DNA of 64,000 bases from Branchiostoma lanceolatum (lineage: Eukaryota > Chordata > Leptocardii > Amphioxiformes > Branchiostomatidae), in assembly GCF_035083965.1 (NCBI RefSeq), contig NC_089725.1:26669925-26733924 (forward strand), written 5' to 3'. Made by a program: the position numbers and the translations under genes. The stretch's first letter is position 1. Every line of letters starts with the position of its first letter. The notes under the pieces were generated by a model. It saw only the letters and a program-made list of their open reading frames with translations, was not told the DNA's origin and ran no database searches. Positions 23,317 to 35,300 of the stretch are shown here, in pieces.

Positions 23317-26233
23317 ATGGTGGGTGTTTGGAATTTCTTCTGACGACATGTGGTTTTTCCTTGTTTCTACGTCTCAAACGTGCGTGTTTGTCAGTCATTA
23401 ACATACTAATGTTTGCCTTGTTCCCCACAGTCGAAAGGGACGACCATCAAAGAAGCCCTGGCGAAGTGGGTAAGTGGAGAAAAGTTTCATAGATACACTT
23501 GCAGATAGTACTGGAACATATGTAACGTAATCTCCAAGCAGATGTTGGGGTGACATTGCTTGGCCAAGTGCACAATAAACTGTTACAAGAACGTTAACTT
23601 GCGTCTTAGGAATGTTTTTATATGTTTTCAATATGAATGTGCGTGTAAGAGCAGGTAAATAATGTTTTTGTCTTCAGTTGATGATGTGAAGACTGAAAAT
23701 CTAAAAACTGAAATCAATTTTTTTTGCAGGAAGAGAAGAATGGGACTAAGGCTGCAGAGTCCCCAACGGTGAAGCTGTATATGCAGATACCTCCTATCGA
23801 GAAAATGGATGCTTCCCTCTCCACTTTGGCCTCCTGCGAGTATGTCATGATTATTACTGCAAAACAGCTGTTATACTCTATTACTGTAATTCTTGTTTTT
23901 TTCACTGTAACATTATGTTCACTGTATTCACGGTCACCTCTGTACCGTGAACTTATCATCACTGTGAAAAACCTGTTCTAATTATTTATGATTCCTTCAC
24001 ACATCCGTTCTGTAAATCACCTGGCGTCACCTTGAAGTTTAAGTTCAGTAAAAATGTCCATTTTTCTTACACCGTGAAATTTTGCTACCGTGAAGATAAA
24101 GTGAATTACAGTATTATGTATCATTCATCACTTTCCTTGTTTTGTTTTGTTTTGTTTTTGACCCCATATTTTCAAGTGGTGTAATGGCAAGTGGATTACC
24201 TTTCTCCAGCACTGGTTGTAAAGGAACTTTTTGTTGAACTTAACTAGATTTGGACTGTAGAATAGATTAACTTCTACTTATTTATGACACAAATATTGTT
24301 GCTTTATAGGATGCTGTCGCTTTCCACTAACTGCATTGAGAAGATTGCCAACTTGAATGGACTGAGTGAGTATCTTTTCTTGGTTACAAAGCACAAGTTC
24401 TGACAACATTCACAAGATTGACTTTCAGTGCAGTCCTGACTAGTTAGCTATGTTAAGACATTATCCATTTTGTTTTGCAGAAAACCTGAAAATCTTGTCA
24501 TTGGGCAGAAATAACATCAAGAACCTCAACGGCCTGGTAAGTCAATGAATAAATGACATGATGATCTAACTACTGCACCAAGAAATACTTTAATACCTGT
24601 AATTAATCTAATAGCACCTCCATCTATTTCATGATGTTACTAGTATGAACAACGTCTACTCTTGCTTTACTCTTGTACTTTGTGTAAGGCTTGATGTTAC
24701 TTTTGTACTTTTGTGAATGTGCAATAGTCTTTTGGCTGACAATAATCTTACTTCTGATCCACCATACAGGAAGCTGTAGGGGACACTTTGTGTGAGCTGT
24801 GGATCTCTTACAATAACATTGAAAAGCTGAAAGGCATCCATGTGCTCAAGAAACTCACGGTAACTGACTCGTCTGACATACATTTGTTCATTTAGTTGGA
24901 AATACCGTAAGACTGCTTGAGATTGAGCTATGACATTACATGTAGAAGACATCAGAAGTTTAGCTCAGGCCGCTTGTTTGAGCCATGGAATTGCTTTGAA
25001 TTTCGTTATTTTATGGACTCAATGTGAAATGAAATAAATAAATACTTTACCAATATCTTCCAGGTGTTACACATGTCCAACAACAAGGTCAGCGACTGGG
25101 GAGAGTTCGGAAAACTGGTAAGTGAAAACCCAGAATATCCATGTGGGTATTTCCTGCCATCACTGTCTGTACATGATCGATGTTGGGCTCTTTGCTTCCC
25201 TACATGTCAGTACACTGTATGTCTAATAGTATGTATCTGTTAATCATGAAAAAATGTTATTCAGTTTGAAGCAATTGACTTTGTGTTTTCTTTACAGGCT
25301 GACTTGCCTTGCTTGGTTGACCTTCTGTTTGTTGGTAAGTTATATGAATTGCTATTGTTTATGCACAGGGTTTAAGAGGGAGGGAAGGAATATGGTGGCG
25401 GGTTCAAAGGAAAATACTGTAAATGCAGAAATGTTCGCGGTGGTTTTATGTTCGCGGTTTTCACGCGACCGTTTCACCACGAACATTTTTGTCCAATACT
25501 GTAGCAGTATGTGACTATAGTGCTGCCGCAAACTTAAAACCACCGCAAACACCCCATTTTCACCATAGCGCGAAATAAAAACCACGTGAACTTAAATGCA
25601 TTTACAGTACACTCATCAGGCCATATACCAGTACAACCTATGTGTCTGCGACTTGCAGGGTCCCAAAACAACAATGTGGAAACTCTTGTCATTAAGAATA
25701 ACAAGATAATTACCCAAAAATCAATTTAAGAGCAGATCTAATTGACACAATGAACTGCAGGGTATTTGTAGAACAGTCACTGTTGTTTGTTACCTAATTG
25801 TAACCTTTTATTTCTGCCATTGATTTTATTCTTGAACCAAAATAGGTCTGCTTAACAAACAAGTATTTCTTGTAAATGTCAGGAAGGTTCATTATACATA
25901 ATTGGAAGGTTCATTATACATAATTGGCAACATGTCCTCGATTGTTCCATGAATTGGGAATTGAAATGCTGACTACATGTTTGTAGGGAACCCCCTGGAA
26001 GAGAAGCACCAGGGAGATGGAGATTGGATTGAACAAGCTACTGGCAAGCTGCCCAAACTGAAGAAACTGGATGGTGAGTTTGATACAATCTGCTGTGAAG
26101 TCTTCTCCTGTGCTTATACCAGATGACGTTCTATACATACATGTAATATGCTTTTTTTGTAGTAATATTTCAGACAGACTGTGTTTATCTTACAGGTGCA
26201 CCTGTTATCAAGCAAGAAGAAGGAGATGACTGA
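23317..26233 (+). CDS. DNAL1: Axonemal dynein light chain 1 (DNAL1/LC1), 10 exons
   Basis: Exons: 23317-23319 (ATG only), 23431-23469, 23730-23839, 24310-24365, 24481-24536, 24770-24859, 25064-25117, 25298-25334, 25987-26073, 26196-26233. All junctions are GT-AG and in phase; 570 nt give 189 residues (human 190). The protein begins [14 protein letters not shown] and continues through [17 protein letters not shown], typical of LC1. Leucine-rich repeats follow ([44 protein letters not shown]), then the [15 protein letters not shown] cap. LC1 sits on the motor domain of an outer-arm dynein heavy chain and regulates ciliary beating. The split of the initiator codon from the rest is inferred from ATG|GTGGGT and from family N-termini; the other exons are secure. 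Introns 3 and 8 each contain a MITE. Transcription is likely RFX-linked through the X-box-like site upstream. Confidence 0.94.
23882..24113. mobile_element. MITE with TACTGTAATTC ends
   Basis: 232 bp in DNAL1 intron 3. The left end TACTGTAATTC is matched by the right end GAATTACAGTA, with interior blocks of the TTCACGGT/ACCGTGAA type in both orientations. Confidence 0.65.
25415..25609. mobile_element. MITE with TACTGTAAATGC ends
   Basis: 195 bp in DNAL1 intron 8. The left end TACTGTAAATGCAGAAATG and right end GCATTTACAGTA are inverted, and inner TTCGCGGTGGTTTTATG and AAACCACCGC blocks pair. It belongs with the elements at 4966-5162 and 23882-24113. Confidence 0.8.
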
Positions 26234-29200
26234 GATTCTCAACTTGTACAGCACGTCTGATTGACAATTTTGTAAACATTCCATGGAATTTGATGGCTGC
26301 ACCTTCCTGTGGTTTGGGGATACAAATGAACATTTGTACTTGAATATGTTTGAATGACTTGTTTACAATATGGTTAAGTCAGGTGGAGTCTTGACTCCAA
26401 AATTTCCTACTGATGCCATGTATACTCTGATTAAAGTCTGTTGGCAGTTTATCAATTTCCAGATAATTCTCCATGTAGATGAAGTTTTCCATGGTTACTG
26501 AATTCTAGGTGTCACAGATAGTTGTGGTTTTCAGTTTTTGTGATCCACATGAACATAGGAACCTCTGTTAAAATTTTGTAAATATAGATCCTGAGAAAAG
26601 AAGGAATATTAGAGATTAAGATTTGTTGTTGTTAGAGAGTGACACTTTTCAACTGACAGCCTTATCAACTCCAGCACTTCTCATGAAGTAGTGAATGGAG
26701 TGACAACTTGAATCTAGCAGAATCTGAACTTCTGTTGCCTACTTCATGAAATAAACACATTTTCTTATTTGTATCACTGTGTCATTCTTTGTGAAGATCA
26801 GAAATATTTTCTTCTCTGTTTAATGCCAGTCCTATTATGTTTTATTGAATCGGTTCTTGTGCAGTAATCTTAACCATATGACTTTACTGATCTAGAGGAA
26901 ATTTGCCTGAGTGCATAAGAAAAAGTCAGTGGTATTATTGATCATGGTGTATTTATTGTTCTGTTGACAAAAGATTTGTGGTATTACAATAGAAAATTAT
27001 ATTTGCTGCATAAAAAGGAGTCCTGACAACAGAATTCACAGACAACCGTAGCTTAAACTAAGACTTGACCAGAACTTCACACAAAACTACAGCATGACTT
27101 GATACTCAAAAGTCCACAAACTTTCATGTGCCATGCATTCAAATACAGATGAGATGTTAATGCTTTTGCAAACAAATTCAGATGCTAAAACTATGGTACA
27201 TTTTTGCAAAGCATTATCACTGTATAAGGCATGTAATGTATTTACAAGAAATAGTGCATACTTTCCTTGATACAAAATTAATGTATTACGTATAAACATG
27301 AAAAGAAAAAAAATTTCGCTGATGTACAACATGTATCAGATCTTCCAGTAGTACTGTGTCAGCAAATCTACATGACGTATAACTGTGGCTTAGTTGGCTA
27401 GGTTTGAATTCACATAAAGAATATATAGGTTCTTCCCATACATTTACCCCTCTACTGACCAAATGTCTTGCCAGATACATGAACATACATGGTGTAACTC
27501 TCCAGTAGAGAGGCCCTGACCACTATGTTAATAAAGTTGCACTAATAAAACTTATGTGAGAAACAGGTAGTATGATTTTCCTACCTGTTCACTACATCAT
27601 CTTATCTTACTCTCACAAAAACTCTGAAGACTTGTAACTTGGTGAAACATACCACTACATTGCAAAAGTAGTAACTTCAATCTGTATCTATTGTATTGGT
27701 GGTTAACAGCTTCTATAGTATAAAAATGTCAACAATATGTATTTTTGTAGAGTTTTAGACTCTAAATTTCAATCTTGTGTTACCAATAAAACTATCTAGA
27801 TCGACATACACCCAACAAAAATATATGCATGACTCTATTTACAAGGTAAAATATTCACAAAATTTCAACATTTAGTACTGACATATAATATATATATAAT
27901 TTTTGTACTTATTCATTTTATTGCTTTGGCTGCAGCATTACATACAGCCAAGGCTGCTGAACTAGTTATTAAAGGCATGTGGAGAATAAGCTTATTATAT
28001 AGCCCTTGTACCAAAAAACATGCTAGATATAAACTAGTCAGTACCCATGCCCTCAACAATGTAGTTGAAGGCCTCCTGTTGATATTGCACTTCAGAGAGG
28101 TCCAGACTACGACTGCTACTTGGTGACTCTGACAGATTAGACCCGTCACTCAACTACACCCCACCTAACATACAGGTATCATCATACTCACCATGGTAAC
28201 ATCAGACAAGGGTTGTCAGCTCAAGATTTGTTCTATGTCATGGTGGAAGACACTGTACATTGACTGTCCAATCACCAAACAAGTAATCATCACTTACATG
28301 TATATAGTCTGACATGAGGGAAAGAGAAAGCATTGTTGCTGTATCAGGCTAAAATGCTGTTATACTGGTATATGTTGAGTACTTTTGTGAATGTTGAGAG
28401 AAAGGATAAAATTGTAAGACATGCCAGTAAGCCCAATTCAACTCCATGCATGTGCCAGACCTTACCAGCTTATATTCAGCCTGTTTTGTAGATTGTCATT
28501 TGATTGTTATAACCTGGTAGGATCTGAAACCTTCAATTTCATGCATGTCAATGTAAAATGTTTTGAAGAAAAATATGTAAAGAAAGAAAAGTCCCTAAAC
28601 CCATGCCCGGCATGGCCCATGGTACCTCATGTTCCCAGGTAGGCCAATAAATGTCTCCTGTACGTATACAAATAGTGTTCTGGACATGTTCACAAGCACG
28701 GAAACTGACAAGACCAATCTTACCATGTTCTGAGCCAATCTTATTTTGATCATATAAAAATGATTTAAAAAACCTATCCATGGTAAGCTTTGAATTTAAA
28801 ACATTTTTGCAATCCATCTTTTATGTACAGAAATGCATATAACTATGCAAAATGAATCAGCAAGGTGCATGTCTTTATGCTTGCATACAAACTGTTAAAT
28901 CAAGGCCTTCCCTCTTTTCTGCTGCAACCTCCTTGCTGATGTCTAGTTATATGACGCTAAACATGTTTCACCTAGTGGTTAACAAAGGAATTACAACATC
29001 ACAGTGTACAAACGGATGATCTGCTGCAGCATTAGGTATCAAAGCAAAGTCAGTCTACAGCTAGTTTGTGACTTGGTTAAAAAAAAGCCATAAATAGTGT
29101 AAAAATCAGCTTTAGTTCATTCAAACATTGGAATGATGGTGATCAATCATGACGTTACAATATACGTTATCACGTAGCACTATGAAATAAAAAAAATTTC

Positions 29201-29330
29201 TGGTTAAAAATACTACACCGATAAAATGCCCCACATACAGAAGGGTGGGAACTGTTCGAGTCCTTTGTACACACTAATACACATACACATATTTGTCCTT
29301 TGTAAAATGTAGTATAAAGGCAATCTGTTG
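26234..29330. other. Convergent 3' flanks of DNAL1 and the ELM2-SANT gene
   Basis: No coding frame is recognisable. The left part is DNAL1 3'UTR up to about 26770; the right part probably holds a long 3'UTR of the minus-strand zinc-finger gene. Minus-strand AATAAA hexamers occur (for example 27922-27917), but I cannot choose between them. Confidence 0.5.
26750..26755 (+). terminator. Poly(A) signal of DNAL1
   Basis: AATAAA about 520 nt after the DNAL1 stop, followed within 30 nt by GT/T-rich sequence (TTTTCTTATTTGTATCACTGTG). A good cleavage-site context. Confidence 0.65.
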
Positions 29331-32300
29331 TTATTCAAACGCATCTTGTAGGTCCTCCTCAGATGTGTGCATGTGGTTGGACATGGGGATCGCCCTGTCA
29401 GGGAGAACTGACACTTTGCTAGCTTCAGGTACGTGGATCTTGTCGGTCGGCTTCTCCTCCTCCCTGTCAACCTTGCGGTGAGTCTTCATATGAGCCGATC
29501 TGCTCTTCACTTTGTGAAACACCCTGGCAAATACATGTAGTGGCATAAATCATATGACAAACAACAATCAGAATTGTTAAACCACTAACAGTTTTTCCAT
29601 TCTGCTTCTTTTGCATACACAAAAAACAACACAAGTAGCGGGCAACAGTAGACGAACTACATGTACAAATGTATGTAACTGTTCATTCATTTATTTCAGT
29701 CGAGACTAAATTTCGCAAAAGAAAGGAAAGAAGGTTTTTTTTGTGTTATAACTTTGCGGTTGAAACAATCTTTTAGTACATTGAAAATGCATACTGCATA
29801 CAAAAATGAAAAATAAAACCACAGCAAATATTTTTAAAGACTTATAGTAATACTAAGGACATACAATTTCTTGCAAAGCTGAAGATGGAATATCTAAAAC
29901 ATACAGAGATAACATGTCAATACTATTATTTACTAAATTGTTTGCCCTGGTACTTACTTGCCACAGATTCTGCAGGGGAAGTCCCCCTCCCCCTCCACAG
30001 TAGTGGCTCCAGTCATACTGGACTCACCACTCTCATGGGAGGTGGCAGAGGCGTTGGATGGAGGAGGAGATAAACTATTGCTTCGTCTCCTCTTTCTCTT
30101 CTTCTTGCCGTTGTCAGGTTTGCTGTTTTTCTTTGCTGTTTGATTGTTATTGCCGGTGCCACCGTGGACTCTTGTGTGGCCATTGAGCCCTTGTCTTGTA
30201 GGGAAAGTCTGGAGAGAAGCCAAAAGCATTCAAGCAAAAAAACATGAAATCCTATACTACCAAAGAACTTATCCAGTGCCTAAGATTCTTTATCAACATT
30301 TAAAGGTTTAAGAAATGAAATACTGGTACCTTTACTCACACCAAGGAGAAGCATAATGCAAATTCTTTATCAAAAGTGTTATACAAGTCATAAAATTGCA
30401 GGAGAGCAAGAAACGAAGGCTGCACATTGTGCTTATATGCTTCTGTCTATTAAAGACATTCCATATCATATACATTCCTCCCACAAATACAAATAAAAAT
30501 GTGGTTGGCTTTGCGATCCCTTTTCAAAAAAAGTTTTGACATAATGAATAGATGGTTTATAGACAAGAAAGAACATTGCTGCTTCAGGCTGAATTGCATC
30601 ATTTCTAACAAGTTCGACATACAAACATGGACCATTTCAATCACTTTAAACCACACTATAAAGATGCAGACAACATATCCTTAGAATAATTTTTAAAATT
30701 TACAGCCAGGTATGACATACTTGAATGATATCTATAATCTAGTACGTGAATTCTGCATGATGGTGCAGCCCTGAAACTTACCGCATTACATCCTTCTATT
30801 GTGCAGCAGAAGACGTGGCTGGGTTCAGGTGTGGGTGACGAGGGTTTGACAAAGCTGCTGTCAGGACTGACAAATTGTGGCAGGATTCTGGGGGTCTCCA
30901 CTTCCGAGTCAAAGGATATGGAGCGCTAAGGGGAGAGAACAACATATTCTCAAAACCACGATAGGTAAACCCTATTAAGCCCCACAGAAGTATTCATAAA
31001 ACTCATACTTCAATATACTGATTGTAAACTAAAACATGTCAGTCAAGTATCTGAGGGAAGACTCTTCAATCTGTTGAGAATATCATAAGTCTTCCAAACC
31101 ACTAGTTGGTCTAGTAAGCTCTAAGACATCAACACTTTAAATTGCAACCTGTAAATTGTTTTACAATTATAATATATACAGCTAAAAGAAAAGCTTTTGC
31201 ACTACAGATTTACCATTACCATGCTCTACCTGACAGATGCAGATCTTTTCAATAATATTTTGAACTGGCTCCCAAGAAAAAGTTGAAATATACAAACTGA
31301 AGACATTGAGATAAAGCTGAGGACAGACTTACTCCCCACTGTGCCTCCTCCGCACGCCTGGCCTGCAGCCGAGTCCGCCCAAGGATGACCTTGTCTTTCT
31401 TCCCCGTCGTGTGCTTCCAGCGATAGTAGAACTCCACACACTGATCAACAGTCTTGTTTGGGAGCTGTAGAAAAATACATGACGTACAGAACCAAATTTC
31501 AGTTCACACTTTTAAGTCAACACGGATACAGAGCAGGAGAAGAATAGATGGGCAGCTTGATTGAGTCATGCTGTTGGGTCGGTTCTAGAACCAAACTAGC
31601 TGAATGTCAAGGTGCTTAGCATTTCAACATATACTACAATAGAATACATGTAGGTCTAAGTGTTTGAATCAAGATATGTAGGTAAATTCTACAACACTGC
31701 AATGTGTCCTACTGGCAATTTAACAGAATCATCATGGCAGGTAAATCAAAAAACGTTAAAGAAAACTTACAAATTCCTTGAAGTCACTGAAGCTCTTCCC
31801 ATACTGCTTGATGGCCTCCTCAAAGTTGGTCTTGTCCTTCTTGTTCCATCTTGTCGAACCTGACATGTGAATAGTTCAAGTTCAAGTTACACAGACTGAA
31901 CATGTAAGGATGGCTGCATTAACTGAAAGTAGCTGGAATTTGTTTTGTGGACAAATAGAATAAAAGTGACATAGCATGTAACTTTCTGATGAAGGTTAGA
32001 CATCCAGGTAATAAGATACGCCAAATGACAGTTACTCAAACAACTGGATAAAACTTATTAACTGGAGAAAAACTGTGTTTTCACTTGCCATGCTCTTATT
32101 AAACTCCATGGATTGTTAAAGGATGGCATTTAAAAACATCACTTTTTAGTATCAGGGTTGATGTAACTTTACTTGACAGACTGCCTTGCAGCAAACAACT
32201 GTCTGCCTGTCTGTATTGCCGGATCAGGACATCTACTGACTTCAATACACGTTTATTACAGAAATGACTCACTAAGTTACCTGAATAGTGATATGTCTGC

Positions 32301-35300
32301 ATGAAAGAATCCTTGGGAAGCAAGGCTGGTTTTGTCATCAATTTAGGCACTGCCGTCTGGATGGGAAAGGATCAGAATTACTCAGTATGCACAGTATTTT
32401 AAAGTATCTTAGGGACAAGGGAGTTGGCTTTGAGCGATTTCATACATAAAGAGAGAACTACAAAATGTACAAGTTTTGTATGACTTAACTTGCTTAACTG
32501 TGGCAGAAATCTTATTCTAATACAGGGGTTATTAGCAATTACATACAAAAAGAAGTGCTAAATGTCCAAGTTTTGTTTGACTGTGGCTTGTCTGTGGCAA
32601 AAATCTTAAACCTTTTATTTGGTTACCACATCTCGCGATGATTCTAAACAATGAGTGGAACAGAAAAAAATTTCAAGCTGGAGAAAGCCCTGCTGAGGAC
32701 TCACCATGATGTCACCGTTACACCTGTACAACAGGTGGAAGGCGTACTCCTTGTTGCGTCCTCCCAGAGGGGCGATCTTAGAACAAGCCGCTTCCAAGTA
32801 TGCTCTCACTGTTAGGGAGAAGCAAGACCAGCACTTAGCAACTTTGATTGGACAACTGCATTTCAACAAATGTGACAGGTACACAACTTCTCTTTATTCC
32901 CGAGTTGTACTAGTACCATGCACATGAGAACGTACAGTGACATTGAGAGTTTTCTTTACTATCAAAGTATCAATCCTAGAAACACTCACTTTGTCTACAC
33001 AAAAAGTATCTATTGAACTTACAAGTTGGCTGTACAAAAATCAATTCAAACAGGTTGCAAGAAAACATACAATATACATGGTGGGCTCATTTTAAACACG
33101 AAATATGACATCGTCCCAAGATTCAGAAACTAAGATATGATTTTTCAACGAAAATATATTCTGATAGCACCAACCTTCCTTGTCAGTCAATTTCTCCACA
33201 CACTCTGGGTGGAAGACCAGCTCAGCTTTCTCTTCTTCCTTAAGAGCATCTACTTTGTTTCCTGAGTGACAACAGCATTGTGTGAGCAGGATACAAGTGA
33301 GGAAGCGGTTGCAGAAATATTTGACGTCATAGGCACGAACATACTTTGGCCCAATCTAAAGAAATTCCGTTCATGATGTAAACCTTAATTTGTACTATGG
33401 GCTTTGATTTCACATTTGCAGATAATGACTGATTTGTATAAAGACAATTCAAACTCTACAACTGGATAAAATTCTGAGGTTTATTTCCAGTTGTAGAGTT
33501 TGAATAATCTTTATACATTGTTTACCGGGATGTCTAACCTTCATAAACATAATGACTGATTTGTGTTAAGACTAACTTGTTTTGGCATAATCAACAGTTA
33601 AGCAGAAGATGGGTTCTTTTGCAGCTCTAGTATAGCAAGAACAACTTGCAACTTTAAGAAGCAGTATTTACTTACTATTGCATTCCGGGATCTGCCTGGA
33701 ATCTGCCTGGAAGTTGGGTCCAACATTGACCTTTGGCCTGACCCCTGCTTCCTGCCAGCTCCCTACAATTATTATACAACATCCATGTTCTATTGTAGGC
33801 AAGTAAGTTCTCATATATTATGTAAATAAATAAATAAAAGATTGCTATGTTATTAGAAAAGATACTGAAACCCATAATAGGTCCCACGTGATTGTAACTA
33901 GACATTACAAAGTATGTATTTACTTCTGTTTAACAAGGAGAATTTTAAGCTTCAATTTGCATTTCTCAGTAAAAGTTTGTTGTTGACCAAATGAATGTTG
34001 CCATACTTTTTGTTGCATCACTAAAGCTTCTAACATGAAAAAAAAGACACAAAATGGTTAAAGGACATTAGGTGCTACTCACATTGTCTGCTGAAGAGTA
34101 GATTTGGACTGGGACTCAGGAAGGGGGTGGAGGGTTGTCTGGGTGCAGGAGTCAGCAACTTCTCATTCTCGTTCTTGCAGAACGTGCTAAAGTACAGTCC
34201 CGACCCCACCCGGATTGGACTCAACATTGGCGGGGGTGTGTATGGGGGGGGCTCAGCCCCCTGTGCCTGGGTGAAGATGAAGTCCCCGTTCAGGGCGCGG
34301 GGCGACCTCATGTGCGACTGGTAAACAATGGGCCCCACGGCCACGTGGGCGTTCACGCTGTCCGGAATGTTTAACGCTGGAGGTTTCCGTTTGCGCGGCA
34401 CTGGCGGTGCAGTGGACTCGGGAGCCTGAGGACCCAAAGTGTCTGTCTCAGGCTTTATCTTCTTGGGTAGAACTGGGGACACGGATATGACAGGCGTTCT
34501 CCACACTTCTCCTGTGGAAGAAGCCTGGCTTCTGACGGGCTGGGCAGAGTATATAATGGTGCTAGCTTCACTGGCGTAGTTGGTAGGAATCGTGAATCCT
34601 GCGGAAGTAAATGGTAGAGAGAAACTAACTGAGCTTGAGCCGTGGGATTGTTGCTGTGATGCTGAGGAGCCAACGGTGGTAGACTGTGTCGGATAGCTGC
34701 CTTGGTTCGAAAAGTCTTGAGCTAACAGTGAGGCTACCACATTTGCTATTTCTTTTGTAGAATCTGTAGAGGACGTGACAGGAGACAGTTGTGGTTGCTG
34801 TCTCTGACTTAAAAGGGTTGCCTCGTAGTTTGGAAAGTCCATTCTTTCTAACTCAGGTGGCCCTTCACTGTCTGACTGGCTACTTTGTCCTCTGTGGGAG
34901 ACCACCTGGTGTTGCCGTTTCAGAGCCGAGTAGCTGCCGGGTAGATGAGTGGTCGTCTCGGGCAAACGGATCTCAGTTTTAACGGATGGTGCACCTTCCT
35001 TCGACGGGTACAGAAAGTCTGACAGGACCGTTCCTGATTCGTTTCCTAATCCAGCTCCATGATGTAGCAATGCCGGATTGCTTGTTGATGGATGTCCAGT
35101 TGCCATGGATGCTGCAGTGGCCGTCCCCATCACCAGGGACTGCAGTACGGGGTGGGCAGACTCGCCCAGCTGCTCGGGTGTCGCTCGCTCCTCCTTCCCA
35201 ATAGAGGCCACAGTTTGGGTCAGTGCAGCCAGACTTTCTGACGAGGGGTCTTTCTTCTGATATTTGAAAGGACAAATTAAAAATAAAGTCAAGTTTACAC

